From positions 310,001 to 374,000 of the forward strand of contig NZ_JAFBCT010000001.1 in the NCBI RefSeq assembly GCF_016907835.1: a stretch of 64,000 nt of DNA, read 5' to 3'. The notes under the pieces were generated by a model, which worked only from the letters and a program-made list of their open reading frames with translations, was not told where the DNA came from and made no database searches. The position numbers and the translations under genes were made by a program. This document shows positions 33,869 through 43,457 of the stretch, one piece after another (within the stretch, counting starts at the first letter, position 1; each line of letters begins with the position of its first letter). The stretch is from Agromyces cerinus (lineage in GTDB: Bacteria > Actinomycetota > Actinomycetes > Actinomycetales > Microbacteriaceae).

Positions 33869-34171
33869 ATGGCTGAGACCAAGAAGGCTTCGGCCGAGGT
33901 CGACACCGCGGCCGAGCTCGTCCGCGGCTACCGCAAGGTTCGTCGCGGCTACGTCGTCAGCGACAAGATGGACAAGACCATCGTCGTCGAGGTCGAGGAC
34001 CGCGTGAAGCACCCGCTGTACGGCAAGGTCATCCGCCGTACCTCGAAGGTCAAGGCGCACGACGAGCAGAACACCGCCGGCATCGGCGACCTCGTCGTGA
34101 TCAGCGAGACCCGTCCCCTCTCCGCCACGAAGCGCTGGCGCCTCGTCGAGATCGTCGAGAAGGCCAAGTAA
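33869..34171 (+). CDS. rpsQ: 30S ribosomal protein S17
   Basis: 100 residues. S17 is a primary 16S rRNA binder. The core begins at [19 protein letters not shown] and continues with [19 protein letters not shown] and the [17 protein letters not shown] end. About 20 extra residues at the N-terminus (Ala/Glu-rich). Two bases after rpmC. Confidence 0.98.
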   Translation: MAETKKASAEVDTAAELVRGYRKVRRGYVVSDKMDKTIVVEVEDRVKHPLYGKVIRRTSKVKAHDEQNTAGIGDLVVISETRPLSATKRWRLVEIVEKAK

Positions 34172-34204
34172 GCCCCGCGCTTACTTGAAAGAAGGAGATT
34201 CAAA

Positions 34205-34573
34205 GTGCTTCAGCAGGAATCACGAGTCAAGGTCGCCGACAACACCGGCGCCAAGGAGCTGCTCACGATCCGCGTCCTCGGTGGCTCGAAGCGCCGGTAC
34301 GCCGGCCTCGGTGACACCATCGTCGCGACCGTCAAGGACGCGATCCCCGGCGGCAACGTCAAGAAGGGCGATGTGGTCAAGGCCGTCATCGTCCGCACCG
34401 TCAAGGAGACCCGTCGTCCCGACGGCTCCTACATCAAGTTCGACGAGAACGCCGCAGTGATCCTGAAGAACGATGGTGACCCCCGCGGCACCCGTATCTT
34501 CGGACCGGTCGGTCGCGAGCTTCGCGACAAGAAGTTCATGAAGATCATCTCGCTGGCACCGGAGGTTATCTAG
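34205..34573 (+). CDS. rplN: 50S ribosomal protein L14
   Basis: 122 residues from a GTG with GAAGGAG at about 34190-34196. L14 contacts 16S helix 14 and is the docking site of Rsf[19 protein letters not shown] and the C-terminal [20 protein letters not shown] are invariant signatures. The 33-bp gap before it marks the classic boundary between the S10 and spc operons, without a visible terminator. Confidence 0.98.
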   Translation: MLQQESRVKVADNTGAKELLTIRVLGGSKRRYAGLGDTIVATVKDAIPGGNVKKGDVVKAVIVRTVKETRRPDGSYIKFDENAAVILKNDGDPRGTRIFGPVGRELRDKKFMKIISLAPEVI

Positions 34574-34575
34574 TC

Positions 34576-34935
34576 ATGGCCAACATCAAGAAGGGTGACC
34601 TCGTTCAGGTCATCTCGGGTCGCAGCCAGGCTCGCGGCGGAGACCGTGGCAAGCAGGGCAAGGTCCTCGAGGTGCTCGTCGCCGAGAACCGCGTCGTCGT
34701 CGAAGGCATCAACTTCGTCACGAAGCACGTTCGCGTCGGCCAGACGCAGCGCGGCTCGAAGACCGGCGGCATCGAGACCGTCGAGGCCCCGATCCACGTC
34801 TCGAACGTCGCACTCGTCGACCCCGAGTCGAAGAAGCCGACCCGCGTCGGTTTCCGCATCGAGACCGTGACGAAGGACGGCGTCGAGAAGACCGTCCGCG
34901 TCCGCTACGCAAAGAAGTCAGGTAAGGACCTGTAA
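34576..34935 (+). CDS. rplX: 50S ribosomal protein L24
   Basis: 119 residues. L24 is an early assembly protein near the tunnel exit. The KOW motif is visible ([12 protein letters not shown] with [12 protein letters not shown]), followed by the [21 protein letters not shown] segment. Stop and rplE start share a base (TAATG). Confidence 0.98.
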   Translation: MANIKKGDLVQVISGRSQARGGDRGKQGKVLEVLVAENRVVVEGINFVTKHVRVGQTQRGSKTGGIETVEAPIHVSNVALVDPESKKPTRVGFRIETVTKDGVEKTVRVRYAKKSGKDL

Positions 34936-35522
34936 TGACCGACACGGCTACGCAGGCTGGCAAAATCCAGCCGCGCCTGAAGACCAAGTACCGGGACGAG
35001 ATCTCGAAGGCCCTCACCGAGGAGCACGGCTACACCAACGTGCACCAGGTTCCGGGTCTCGTGAAGATCGTCGTGAACATGGGTGTCGGCGAAGCCGCGC
35101 GCGATGGCAAGGTCATCGACGGCGCGATCGCCGATCTCACCAAGATCACCGGCCAGAAGCCGCAGGTCACCAAGGCTCGCAAGTCCATCGCGCAGTTCAA
35201 GCTGCGCGAGGGCCAGCCGATCGGTGCCCACGTCACGCTTCGCGGCGACCGCATGTGGGAGTTCCTCGACCGCCTGCTCTCGCTCGCACTGCCCCGTATC
35301 CGCGACTTCCGCGGTCTCTCGGACAAGCAGTTCGACGGCACCGGCAACTACACCTTCGGTCTCACGGAGCAGTCGATGTTCCACGAGATCGACCAGGACA
35401 AGATCGACCGCGTCCGCGGCATGGACATCACTGTGGTGACCACGGCCAAGACGGACGAAGAGGGCCGCGCGCTGCTCAAGCAGCTCGGCTTCCCCTTCAA
35501 GTCGGCCGAGTCCGCCAACTGA
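34935..35522 (+). CDS. rplE: 50S ribosomal protein L5
   Basis: 195 residues. L5 binds 5S rRNA and contacts the P-site t[43 protein letters not shown] and [14 protein letters not shown] are the signatures. rpsN, which commonly follows here, is absent: only a 129-bp gap with a strong hairpin separates it from rpsH. Confidence 0.98.
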   Translation: MTDTATQAGKIQPRLKTKYRDEISKALTEEHGYTNVHQVPGLVKIVVNMGVGEAARDGKVIDGAIADLTKITGQKPQVTKARKSIAQFKLREGQPIGAHVTLRGDRMWEFLDRLLSLALPRIRDFRGLSDKQFDGTGNYTFGLTEQSMFHEIDQDKIDRVRGMDITVVTTAKTDEEGRALLKQLGFPFKSAESAN

Positions 35523-35526
35523 ACCC

Positions 35527-35558
35527 CGGATGCTGCGGGCGCACGCCCGCAGCATCCG
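35527..35558 (+). terminator. Perfect 14-bp hairpin between rplE and rpsH
   Basis: CGGATGCTGCGGGC (35527-35540), loop GCAC, GCCCGCAGCATCCG (35545-35558), directly after the rplE stop. There is no U-run, so it may be a partial terminator, attenuator or 3-prime mRNA stabiliser at the place where rpsN is missing. Confidence 0.65.
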
Positions 35559-35651
35559 ACCCGGTCTCCCGCATCCGTGGAAGACCGACACCACAGGTCA
35601 TCGCTCGTGTAACGGGCGCTGAAACCTGGTGAACGTAAGGAAACACTCGTC

Positions 35652-36050
35652 ATGACGATGACCGACCCGGTCGCTGACATGCTGACCCGTCTGCGGAACG
35701 CGAACTCCGCACACCACGACTCCGTGTCGATGCCCAACTCCAAGCTCAAGGCGAACATCGCCGAGATCTTGAAGAAGGAGGGCTACATCGCGGACTTCGA
35801 GCTGACTGATGCTCGCGTGGGCAAGACGCTGACGCTGCAGCTCAAGTTCGGCCCCAACCGCGAGCGTTCGATCGCTGGCATCAAGCGCGTCTCCAAGCCC
35901 GGCCTCCGCGTCTACGCGAAGTCGACGGAGCTCCCCAAGGTGCTCGGCGGCCTCGGCGTTGCCATCCTGTCCACCTCCAGCGGTCTGCTCACCGACCGTC
36001 AGGCCGAGAAGAAGGGCGTAGGCGGAGAAGTCCTCGCCTACGTGTGGTAG
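35652..36050 (+). CDS. rpsH: 30S ribosomal protein S8
   Basis: 132 residues. S8 is a central-domain primary binder and the spc-operon repressor in E. coli. [18 protein letters not shown], the middle [18 protein letters not shown] segment and the [11 protein letters not shown] end are diagnostic. Preceded by GTAAGGAAAC. 4 bp before rplF. Confidence 0.98.
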   Translation: MTMTDPVADMLTRLRNANSAHHDSVSMPNSKLKANIAEILKKEGYIADFELTDARVGKTLTLQLKFGPNRERSIAGIKRVSKPGLRVYAKSTELPKVLGGLGVAILSTSSGLLTDRQAEKKGVGGEVLAYVW

Positions 36051-36054
36051 TTCC

Positions 36055-36591
36055 ATGTCACGAATCGGACGTCTCCCCATCGACATCCCCGCGGGCGTCG
36101 AGGTCAAGATCGACGGCCAGGCCGTTTCGGTGAAGGGCCCGAAGGGCGAGCTCGCGCTCACCGTCGCCGCCCCCATCGAGGTCAAGCTCGAAGAGAACCA
36201 GGTTCTCGTCACCCGCCCCGACGACGAGCGCACCTCGCGCTCGCTGCACGGCCTCACGCGTACCCTCATCGCCAACCAGATCATCGGCGTGACCCAGGGC
36301 TACTCCAAGGGTCTCGAGATCGTCGGAACCGGTTACCGCGTCGCGCAGAAGGGCTCGTCGCTCGAGCTCGCGCTCGGTTTCTCGCACCCCGTCGTCGTCG
36401 ACGCACCCACCGGCATCACGTTGACCGTCGAGGGCAACAACAAGATCACGGTCGCGGGCATCGACAAGCAGGCGGTCGGCGAGGTCGCCGCGAACATCCG
36501 CAAGATCAAGAAGCCCGAGCCGTACAAGGGCAAGGGCATCCGCTACGCCGGCGAGGTCGTGCGTCGCAAGGCCGGAAAGTCAGGTAAGTAA
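36055..36591 (+). CDS. rplF: 50S ribosomal protein L6
   Basis: 178 residues. L6 lies by the sarcin-ricin loop and factor-binding site. [17 protein letters not shown] start, a first domain with VKGPKGEL, and the second domain ending [25 protein letters not shown] are typical. 2 bp before rplR. Confidence 0.98.
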   Translation: MSRIGRLPIDIPAGVEVKIDGQAVSVKGPKGELALTVAAPIEVKLEENQVLVTRPDDERTSRSLHGLTRTLIANQIIGVTQGYSKGLEIVGTGYRVAQKGSSLELALGFSHPVVVDAPTGITLTVEGNNKITVAGIDKQAVGEVAANIRKIKKPEPYKGKGIRYAGEVVRRKAGKSGK

Positions 36592-36593
36592 TC

Positions 36594-36953
36594 ATGGCTG
36601 TGAAGACCAAGACGGCTGCGCGTTCGCGCCGCCACACCCGCCTTCGCAAGAAGGTCGTCGGCACCGAGCTGCGTCCGCGCCTCGTCGTCACCCGTTCGGC
36701 ACGTCACGTGTTCGTGCAGGTCGTCGACGACAGCAAGGGCCTGACCGTCGCCAGCGCCTCGACCATGGAGGCAGACCTCCGTGTGTTCGACGGTGACAAG
36801 ACCGCCAAGGCCAAGAAGGTCGGCGAGCTCGTCGCAGAGCGTGCGAAGAAGGCCGGCATCGAGTCCGTCGTCTTCGACCGCGGCGGCAACAAGTACGCCG
36901 GTCGTGTCGCAGCGATCGCCGATGGAGCGCGAGAGGCAGGGCTCAACCTGTGA
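36594..36953 (+). CDS. rplR: 50S ribosomal protein L18
   Basis: 119 residues. L18 binds 5S r[24 protein letters not shown], the [12 protein letters not shown] strand and [23 protein letters not shown] are the signatures. Overlaps the rpsE start by 4 nt (GTGA). Confidence 0.98.
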   Translation: MAVKTKTAARSRRHTRLRKKVVGTELRPRLVVTRSARHVFVQVVDDSKGLTVASASTMEADLRVFDGDKTAKAKKVGELVAERAKKAGIESVVFDRGGNKYAGRVAAIADGAREAGLNL

Positions 36954-37651
36954 GCGAGAACACTACGAAGGAGACCGAGGTGACCGCAGAGGCACCCGTC
37001 GAGACGGCAGCAGCTTCGGAGCCGGCTCGGAACGAGCGCGACAACCGTCGCGGCGGCGGTCGTGACCGCAACCAGGGTGGCCGCGACCGCGGTGGCCGTG
37101 ACGCCGAGAAGAGCCAGTTCCTCGAGCGCGTCGTGACCATCAACCGCGTGTCGAAGGTCGTCAAGGGCGGCCGTCGCTTCAGCTTCACGGCGCTCGTCGT
37201 CGTGGGTGACGGCAACGGACTCGTCGGCGTCGGCTACGGCAAGGCGCGCGAGGTCCCGACCGCGATCTCGAAGGGCGTCGAGGAGGCGAAGAAGAACTTC
37301 TTCCGCGTTCCCCGCGTCGGAGCCACCATCCCGCACCCCGTCCAGGGTGAGGCCGCAGCCGGCGTCGTCCTGCTGCGCCCGGCTTCGGCCGGTACCGGTG
37401 TCATCGCCGGTGGTCCCGTGCGTGCGGTGCTCGAGTGCGCCGGCATCCACGACGTGCTGAGCAAGTCGCTCGGTTCGTCGAACACCATCAACATCGTGCA
37501 CGCCACGGTCGCCGCCCTGCAGGAGCTCGAAGAGCCCCGCGCAGTCGCCGCCCGTCGTGGCCTCGCCTACGACGAGGTCGCTCCGGCCCGTCTGCTGCGT
37601 GCCGAGGCCCAGGCGGCCGAGGCCGCCGCAGCAGCGAAGGCAGGTGCCTGA
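36950..37651 (+). CDS. rpsE: 30S ribosomal protein S5
   Basis: 233 residues from GTG 36950; core S5 is about 165 residues. An Arg/Asp/Gly-rich N-terminal extension of about 55 residues ([20 protein letters not shown]) precedes the [20 protein letters not shown] core start. The [14 protein letters not shown] and [15 protein letters not shown] [13 protein letters not shown] segments are diagnostic. Coupled to rplR (GTGA) and rpmD (TGATG). Confidence 0.97.
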   Translation: MSENTTKETEVTAEAPVETAAASEPARNERDNRRGGGRDRNQGGRDRGGRDAEKSQFLERVVTINRVSKVVKGGRRFSFTALVVVGDGNGLVGVGYGKAREVPTAISKGVEEAKKNFFRVPRVGATIPHPVQGEAAAGVVLLRPASAGTGVIAGGPVRAVLECAGIHDVLSKSLGSSNTINIVHATVAALQELEEPRAVAARRGLAYDEVAPARLLRAEAQAAEAAAAAKAGA

Positions 37652-37836
37652 TGGCCAAGCAGCTGAAGGTGACCCAGATCAAGTCCAAGGTGAGCGAGAA
37701 GCAGTACCAGCGCGACACGCTGCGCAGCCTCGGACTCAAGCGCATCGGTGACTCGGTGATTCGCGAGGACAACTCGCAGAACCGCGGCTACGTGAACACC
37801 GTCGCGCACCTCGTGAAGGTTGAGGAGATTGACTAA
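37651..37836 (+). CDS. rpmD: 50S ribosomal protein L30
   Basis: 61 residues, the standard size, starting at ATG 37651 which overlaps the rpsE stop by one base. [32 protein letters not shown] is the L30 core pattern, read here in parts. Its stop shares a base with the rplO start. Confidence 0.96.
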   Translation: MAKQLKVTQIKSKVSEKQYQRDTLRSLGLKRIGDSVIREDNSQNRGYVNTVAHLVKVEEID

Positions 37837-38519
37837 TGGCTGACGAGAAGAAGGACGTCGCCGCCGAAGCCCCCAAGAAGGCTCCGGCGAAGAAGACGGC
37901 CGACAAGCCCGCCGCCGCGAAGGCAGCCCCCAAGGCTGCTGCCGAGAAGAAGGCCCCCGCCAAGGCCACCGCAGCGAAGGCCGACTCGGCCGCCGCCGCG
38001 AAGGCTCCGGCGAAGAAGGCCCCCGCGAAGGCCGCGTCCTCCAAGACGGCCGCCCCCAAGGCGGATGTCGCGGAGAAGCGCGAGCAGGTGCTGAAGGTCC
38101 ACCACCTCCGCCCCGCTCCCGGCGCCAAGAAGGACAAGACCCGCGTTGGACGCGGTGAGGGTTCGAAGGGCAAGACGGCAGGTCGCGGTACCAAGGGCTC
38201 GAAGGCTCGCAACAACATCCGCCCCGGGTTCGAGGGTGGCCAGCTTCCGTACCACATGCGTGCGCCGAAGCTCCGCGGCTTCAAGAACCCGTTCCGCGTC
38301 GAGTACCAGGTCGTGAACCTGGAGAAGCTCGCCGAGCTGTACCCGAAGGGCGGCGACGTCACGATCGCCGACCTCGTCGAGAAGGGCGCCGTTCGCAAGA
38401 ACGAGCGTGTCAAGGTTCTCGGCAACGGTGACATCCAGGTGAAGCTCAACGTCGCGGTCGACAAGGTCTCCGGCTCGGCCGAGCAGAAGATCGTCGCCGC
38501 TGGCGGCTCGGTCAAGTAG
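37836..38519 (+). CDS. rplO: 50S ribosomal protein L15 with histone-like N-terminal extension
   Basis: 227 residues against about 145 for the family. Residues 1-85 are a low-complexity Lys/Ala/Pro region with repeated APAKKA-type units, resembling histone H1 or HU-like tails, then the true L15 start [23 protein letters not shown] in parts. [30 protein letters not shown] and the [15 protein letters not shown] segment identify L15. The extension may bind rRNA or DNA; function unknown. Last gene before the secY promoter. Confidence 0.96.
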   Translation: MADEKKDVAAEAPKKAPAKKTADKPAAAKAAPKAAAEKKAPAKATAAKADSAAAAKAPAKKAPAKAASSKTAAPKADVAEKREQVLKVHHLRPAPGAKKDKTRVGRGEGSKGKTAGRGTKGSKARNNIRPGFEGGQLPYHMRAPKLRGFKNPFRVEYQVVNLEKLAELYPKGGDVTIADLVEKGAVRKNERVKVLGNGDIQVKLNVAVDKVSGSAEQKIVAAGGSVK

Positions 38520-38545
38520 ACCGGAAACAGCACCGATTGCACGAG

Positions 38546-38587
38546 CCAGTCGGGACCTCGCGTATGATTCACGGGGGTCTCGACTGG
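38546..38587 (+). promoter_or_regulatory. secY promoter set between inverted repeat arms
   Basis: TATGAT at 38563-38568 is a strong -10 box. It is flanked by CCAGTCGGGACC (38546-38557) and GGTCTCGACTGG (38576-38587), complementary at 11 of 12 positions. The arms may form a hairpin ending the rplO transcript, or an operator. Confidence 0.6.
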
Positions 38588-38634
38588 CTCGAGCCGCATA
38601 TGGACTGACTCCACACGGAGCAACAGGAGGACGA

Positions 38635-39957
38635 GTGTTCAACGCCATCGGGCGGATCTTCCGCACGCCGGATCTTCGCCGCAAGCTCGGGTTCACGCTG
38701 GGCATCGTCGCCCTGTTCCGGCTGGGTTCGTTCATTCCCGCGCCGTTCGTGGACTTCGGCAACGTTCAGGCATGTCTCGCCGCCAACCAGACGGGCGCCA
38801 CGGGACTCTACGACCTCGTGAACCTCTTCTCCGGCGGTGCGCTGCTCCAGCTGTCGATCTTCGCGCTGGGAATCATGCCGTACATCACGGCATCGATCAT
38901 CGTGCAGCTGCTCCGCGTCGTGATCCCTCACTTCGAGACGCTGTACAAAGAGGGCCAGGCCGGCCAGAGCCGCCTCACCCAGTACACCCGCTACCTCACG
39001 ATCGCGCTCGGCGTGCTCCAGTCGACCACGCTCATCACGGTCGCCCGCTCCGGCGCGCTGTTCCCCTCGGGCGCCCCCGAGTGCTCGCAGCTCATCACGA
39101 ACGACGCCTGGTACGCGATCCTCCTCATGGTCATCACCATGACCGCCGGCACCGGCCTCATCATGTGGATGGGCGAGCTCATCACCGAGCGCGGCATCGG
39201 CAACGGCATGTCGCTCCTCATCTTCACGTCGATCGCTGCGACCTTCCCCGGCTCGCTCTGGGCCATCGGCATCGCCCGCGGCTGGGACATCTTCGCGATC
39301 GTGCTCGCCATCGGACTCCTCGTCGTCGTCGCCGTCGTCTTCGTCGAGCAGTCGCAGCGGCGCATCCCGGTGCAATACGCCAAGCGCATGGTCGGCAGGC
39401 GCACGTACGGTGGCAACAACACCTACATCCCGATCAAGGTCAACATGGCAGGCGTCGTGCCGGTCATCTTCGCCTCGTCGCTGCTCTACCTGCCGGCGCT
39501 CATCGCGCAGTTCAACACCCCGGCGGCCGGCGAGCAGCCGCAGGCATGGGTCACCTGGGTCACGAACAACCTGACGCAGGGCAGCCACCCGCTGTACATG
39601 CTGATGTACTTCCTGCTCATCGTGGGCTTCACGTACTTCTACGTCGCGATCACCTTCAACCCCGACGAGGTGTCGGAGAACATGAAGAAGTACGGCGGGT
39701 TCATCCCCGGCATCCGCGCCGGTCGTCCGACCGCGGAGTACCTCGACTACGTGCTCACCCGCATCACGCTTCCGGGCTCGTTCTACCTCGGCCTCATCGC
39801 CCTGATCCCGCTCATCGCGTTCGCGATGGTCGGCGCCGACCAGAACTTCCCCTTCGGCGGCGCTTCCATCCTGATCATCGTCGGTGTCGGTCTCGAGACG
39901 GTCAAGCAGATCGACGCCCAGCTCCAGCAGCGACACTACGAAGGACTTCTCCGATGA
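38635..39957 (+). CDS. secY: Protein translocase channel subunit SecY
   Basis: 440 residues from GTG 38635 with CAGGAGGA. SecY is the ten-helix channel for Sec-dependent export and membrane insertion. FRTPDLRRKLGFTL at the N-terminus, the plug region GGALLQLSIFALGIMPYITASI, GIGNGMSLLIF, RRIPVQYAKRM and the conserved cytosolic loop ending IPGIRAGRPTAEYLDYVL are all present. Overlaps adk by 4 nt, the classic secY-adk-map order. Confidence 0.98.
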   Translation: MFNAIGRIFRTPDLRRKLGFTLGIVALFRLGSFIPAPFVDFGNVQACLAANQTGATGLYDLVNLFSGGALLQLSIFALGIMPYITASIIVQLLRVVIPHFETLYKEGQAGQSRLTQYTRYLTIALGVLQSTTLITVARSGALFPSGAPECSQLITNDAWYAILLMVITMTAGTGLIMWMGELITERGIGNGMSLLIFTSIAATFPGSLWAIGIARGWDIFAIVLAIGLLVVVAVVFVEQSQRRIPVQYAKRMVGRRTYGGNNTYIPIKVNMAGVVPVIFASSLLYLPALIAQFNTPAAGEQPQAWVTWVTNNLTQGSHPLYMLMYFLLIVGFTYFYVAITFNPDEVSENMKKYGGFIPGIRAGRPTAEYLDYVLTRITLPGSFYLGLIALIPLIAFAMVGADQNFPFGGASILIIVGVGLETVKQIDAQLQQRHYEGLLR

Positions 39958-40571
39958 CGGCTTCCGCTACCGGCTCAGCTCGCTTCCTGATCGTCGGGCC
40001 CCAGGGCTCCGGCAAGGGAACGCAGGGCGTGCTCGTCGCGGAGGCGTTCGGAGTGCCCCAGGTCGCCACCGGCGACATCTTCCGTGCGAACGTCGCGGGT
40101 GGCACCGAACTCGGCAAGCGCGTCCAGGCGATCATCGAGGCGGGTGACCTCGTTCCCGATGCGCTCACGAGCGAGCTCGTGCGCGATCGGCTCGAGCAGG
40201 CGGATGCCGCGGGCGGCTTCCTCCTCGACGGGTACCCGCGCAATCGTGGTCAGGTCGACGACCTCGACGCGTTCCTCACGTCTCGTGGTGAGGCACTCGA
40301 CGCGGTCATCGAACTCGAGGTGCCCCGCGGTGAGAGCATCGCCCGCTTGCAGCAGCGCGCGGCCGAGCAGGGTCGCACCGACGACACCGAAGAGGTCATC
40401 GCGAATCGACTCGCGATCTACGAGCGGGAGACCGCACCGATCCTCGACGTGTACCGCGAACGCGGCGTGGTCGTGCGCATCGACGGCGTCGGCACGCTCG
40501 ACGAGGTGACCGAGCGCATCTTCTCGGCGCTCGCCGCTCGCGGGCTCGCTCCCAACGGCGTCTCCGCCTGA
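39954..40571 (+). CDS. adk: Adenylate kinase
   Basis: 205 residues from ATG 39954, overlapping the secY stop. Catalyses ATP + AMP to 2 ADP. GPQGSGKGTQ is the P-loop, ATGDIFRANV and DGYPRNRGQ the AMP-binding elements, and GRTDDTEEVIANRL the short LID without the zinc cysteines, giving the short-lid type common in Actinobacteria. 8 bp before map. Confidence 0.97.
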   Translation: MTASATGSARFLIVGPQGSGKGTQGVLVAEAFGVPQVATGDIFRANVAGGTELGKRVQAIIEAGDLVPDALTSELVRDRLEQADAAGGFLLDGYPRNRGQVDDLDAFLTSRGEALDAVIELEVPRGESIARLQQRAAEQGRTDDTEEVIANRLAIYERETAPILDVYRERGVVVRIDGVGTLDEVTERIFSALAARGLAPNGVSA

Positions 40572-40579
40572 GTCGTTCG

Positions 40580-41407
40580 GTGTTCCGACGGTCCATCTAC
40601 AAGTCGCCCGCCGAGCTCCGCTCGATGCGGGCCGCTGGTGGGCTGACCGCGGCGGCACTCGCAGAGGTGCGCCGGCTGCTCGTCCCGGGGGCGACGCCGC
40701 TCGAGCTCGATGCCGCTGCCGAGCGGGTGATCCGCGAGGGCGGCGGCGTGCCGAACTTCCAGCTCGTACCCGGATACCGGCACACGCTGTGCGTCTCGGT
40801 CGACGACGACGTCGTGCACGGCATCCCCGGAGACCGGCCGTTCCGTGCCGGCGACATCGTCTCGATCGACGGCGGTGCGGAGGTCGCGGGCTGGAACGGC
40901 GACTCCGCGTTCACCGTCGTGCTGCCCGATGCCGAGCGTCCCGACGTGGTCGCCTCCCGCGACGAGCTCAATCGGGTCACCGAGCACGCCCTGTGGCTCG
41001 GCATCGCCACGCTCGCGCGCGCTTCGCACCTCAACGAGGTCGGCGCCGCGATCGAGGACTTCGTCCACGGCGAGGGTGCGTACGGGATCCTCACCGACTA
41101 CGTCGGTCACGGTATCGGGCGCACGATGCACGAGGAGCCGCCCGTCTTCAACTACCGCGTGGATCGTCGGGGACCGGCGGTCAAGCCCGGGCTCGTCGTG
41201 GCGATCGAGCCGATGATCGTCGGCGGGTCCATCGACACGTTCACGCGCGACGACGACTGGACCGTCACGACCTCCGACGGTTCGGACTCCGCGCACTGGG
41301 AGCACTCCATCGCGGTTCACGCCGACGGCATCTGGGTGCTCACCGCCCCCGACGGCGGAGCCGCAGGGCTGGCGCGGTTCGGGGTGCGACCCGCCCCCAT
41401 CGCCTGA
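40580..41407 (+). CDS. map: Methionine aminopeptidase type I
   Basis: 275 residues from GTG 40580. Removes the initiator Met from nascent proteins. The five metal ligands are in the expected motifs: SIDGG, NGDSA, GHGIGRTMHEEP, VVAIEPMI and HWEHSIAV; the catalytic His lies in GYRHTLCVSVDDDVVHG. No N-terminal zinc-finger or SH3-binding extension. Follows adk closely, so likely one transcript with secY. Confidence 0.96.
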   Translation: MFRRSIYKSPAELRSMRAAGGLTAAALAEVRRLLVPGATPLELDAAAERVIREGGGVPNFQLVPGYRHTLCVSVDDDVVHGIPGDRPFRAGDIVSIDGGAEVAGWNGDSAFTVVLPDAERPDVVASRDELNRVTEHALWLGIATLARASHLNEVGAAIEDFVHGEGAYGILTDYVGHGIGRTMHEEPPVFNYRVDRRGPAVKPGLVVAIEPMIVGGSIDTFTRDDDWTVTTSDGSDSAHWEHSIAVHADGIWVLTAPDGGAAGLARFGVRPAPIA

Positions 41408-41481
41408 GTCGCACGCTCGCTCGTTCGCGTCGAAGGTCGGAGCTCGGGTCCTCCATGAAACAACGTGGCGTGTACGCTGTC

Positions 41482-41502
41482 CCGTCGCTCTTCGGGCGAC
41501 GG
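41482..41502 (+). terminator. Hairpin after map
   Basis: CCGTCGC (41482-41488) pairs with GCGACGG (41496-41502) around a TCTTCGG loop. No T-run. It lies between map and the PTS enzyme I gene and may end the secY-adk-map transcript. Confidence 0.45.
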
Positions 41503-41585
41503 CCGGCACGACGATGCTCCCGTCGGGCGCCCGCCGGACGACTAGGGTGAATGCAGAACGGATACTCGCAACGGAGGCCGGGCGG

Positions 41586-43268
41586 ATGAGGGAGATCACG
41601 GGGACCGGGATCGGCCAGGGGGTGGCCATCGGTCGGGTCGTGCGGATGGCGGAACGCCTGCCGGAACCCGCCGATGCGGCGAGCGAGCTCGGTCGGGAAC
41701 GGGAATCGGCCCGGGCGAGGAGCGCCCTGGCGACGGTCGCCGCCGAGCTCTCGCGTCGTGGTGCGGTGGCCGGGGGAGCCGGCAGGGACGTGCTCGAGGC
41801 GCAGGCCATGATGGCCGAGGATCCGAGCCTCGTCGATCTCGTCGATGCGAAGCTGGCGAGGGGGGCCACGGCGGAGCGCTCGGTCTTCGAGGCGTTCGCC
41901 TCGTATCGCCGACGGCTCGCGGAGATGGGCGGGTACATGGGGGAGCGGGCCGCCGATCTCGACGACGTCTCGCAACGAGTGATCGCGGAGCTCATGCAGC
42001 TGCCCGCGCCGGGCGTGCCGGACCCCGGTCATCCATTCGTGCTCGTCGCACACGACCTCGCTCCTGCCGACACGGCGATGCTCGATCTCGACCGGGTGCA
42101 GGCGCTCGTGACCGTCGAAGGCGGTCCCACCTCGCACACGGCCATCCTCGCCCGCGAGAAGGCACTCGTCGCCGTCGTCGGTGCGGCGGATGCCGCGCGT
42201 CTCGTGGATGGCGACGTCGTCGTCGTCGATGCGGCCCGGGGCCTCGTCGTCGTGTCGCCCTCCGACGAACAGCTGACAGCAGCGCGCACCCGGCTCGAGG
42301 AGCGTGCGGCACAGGCTGCTGCACCGCTCGCGCCCGGCGCGCTCGCGGACGGCACGCCCGTGCCGTTGCTCGCGAACCTGGGCTCCGTCGACGACGTCGC
42401 CGAGGCCGTGCGCCTCGGCGCGGAGGGTGTCGGGCTCTTCCGCACGGAGTTCCTCTTCCTCGGAGCCGACGTCGCCCCGACCGTGCACGAGCAGCAGGCC
42501 GAGTACGCACGGCTGCTCACGGCGTTCCCCGGGCGGAAGGTCGTGGTCCGTGTACTCGACGCCGGCGCCGACAAGCCGCTCGCCTTCGTCAACGATGCGC
42601 CAGAGGCGAACCCCGCACTCGGGCTCCGCGGCATCCGAGCGCTTCGGCATGCCGAGGTGATCCTGCGCGACCAGCTGACGGCGCTCGCGGCCGCCGCCGA
42701 GTCGACGGAGGCGGAACTGCAGGTCATGGCGCCGATGATCGCGACCGTCGAGGAGACGCGGTACTTCGTCGCGATCGCGAAGGAGCTCGGCATCGCCGTC
42801 GCGGGAGTGATGGTCGAGACGCCGTCGGCGGCGCTCATCGCCGACCGGGTGCTGGCTGCGGCCGACTTCGCGTCGATCGGCACGAACGACCTCACGCAGT
42901 ACACGATGGCCGCCGACCGCCTGCTCGGCACCGTGGCGGCCCTGCAGGACCCGTGGCACCCCGCGGTGCTGCGCCTCATCGCGGAGGTGGGGGCGGCCGG
43001 TGCCGCGCTCGGGAAGCCGGTGGGCATCTGCGGCGAGGCCGCAGCGGACCCGCTGCTGGCCGTCGTGCTCGTCGGGCTCGGCGCCACCAGCCTGTCGATG
43101 TCGCCCTCGGCGCTCGCCGACGTGCGGGCCTCGCTCAAGCGATTCGGCGCCGACGACGCGAGAGCCCTCGCCCGGGCCGCTCTCGCGGCCGAGGATGCCG
43201 CGGCGGCGCGGACCGCAACGGAGTCGCTCGCGGCCGAGATCGCCGCGCGAGGCGGATCCGGCGCGTAG
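41586..43268 (+). CDS. ptsI: PTS phosphoenolpyruvate-protein phosphotransferase (enzyme I)
   Basis: 560 residues from ATG 41586. A TAGGGT at 41543-41548 is a likely -10 box, and the in-frame upstream extension lacks conservation. Enzyme I takes phosphate from PEP and hands it to HPr to start sugar uptake by the PTS. The active-site histidine lies in GGPTSHTAILAR; the PEP-binding barrel shows GVGLFRTEFLF, GLRGIRALRHAEV, SIGTNDLTQYTMAADR and the catalytic Cys in GICGEAAADP. No HPr or EII gene is adjacent; its position between map and infA is unusual and may be a translocation. Confidence 0.93.
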   Translation: MREITGTGIGQGVAIGRVVRMAERLPEPADAASELGRERESARARSALATVAAELSRRGAVAGGAGRDVLEAQAMMAEDPSLVDLVDAKLARGATAERSVFEAFASYRRRLAEMGGYMGERAADLDDVSQRVIAELMQLPAPGVPDPGHPFVLVAHDLAPADTAMLDLDRVQALVTVEGGPTSHTAILAREKALVAVVGAADAARLVDGDVVVVDAARGLVVVSPSDEQLTAARTRLEERAAQAAAPLAPGALADGTPVPLLANLGSVDDVAEAVRLGAEGVGLFRTEFLFLGADVAPTVHEQQAEYARLLTAFPGRKVVVRVLDAGADKPLAFVNDAPEANPALGLRGIRALRHAEVILRDQLTALAAAAESTEAELQVMAPMIATVEETRYFVAIAKELGIAVAGVMVETPSAALIADRVLAAADFASIGTNDLTQYTMAADRLLGTVAALQDPWHPAVLRLIAEVGAAGAALGKPVGICGEAAADPLLAVVLVGLGATSLSMSPSALADVRASLKRFGADDARALARAALAAEDAAAARTATESLAAEIAARGGSGA

Positions 43269-43457
43269 GGCGACGCTCCGCCACGGGCCGGCGCCGCGCT
43301 CGACTGGCGAAAACGCTCGGAATCACCTAGAGTTGACCCTTGGTGTTCTGCACGCCTGCTTCGGCATGCCTGACGACCTCTGAATTCAGGGGAATCGGGC
43401 TCGGCGAGCGGAACCATCGCACGACCAGCATCCCAAACTCCAAGCGATAGTGAGGCT
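43269..43457 (+). promoter_or_regulatory. infA promoter and leader
   Basis: TAGAGT at 43328-43333 is the best -10 box, with TGGCGA at 43305-43310 as a weak -35 (17-bp spacer). The following TTGACCCTTGGTG resembles the start of the rplM leader at 50133. The leader is about 120 nt and can form a GC-rich stem around 43340-43372. Confidence 0.45.

Noticed and set aside
41551..41589. Micro-ORF overlapping the ptsI start
   Set aside because: Its ATG lies only 2 nt after the -10 box, so it would not be in the transcript.
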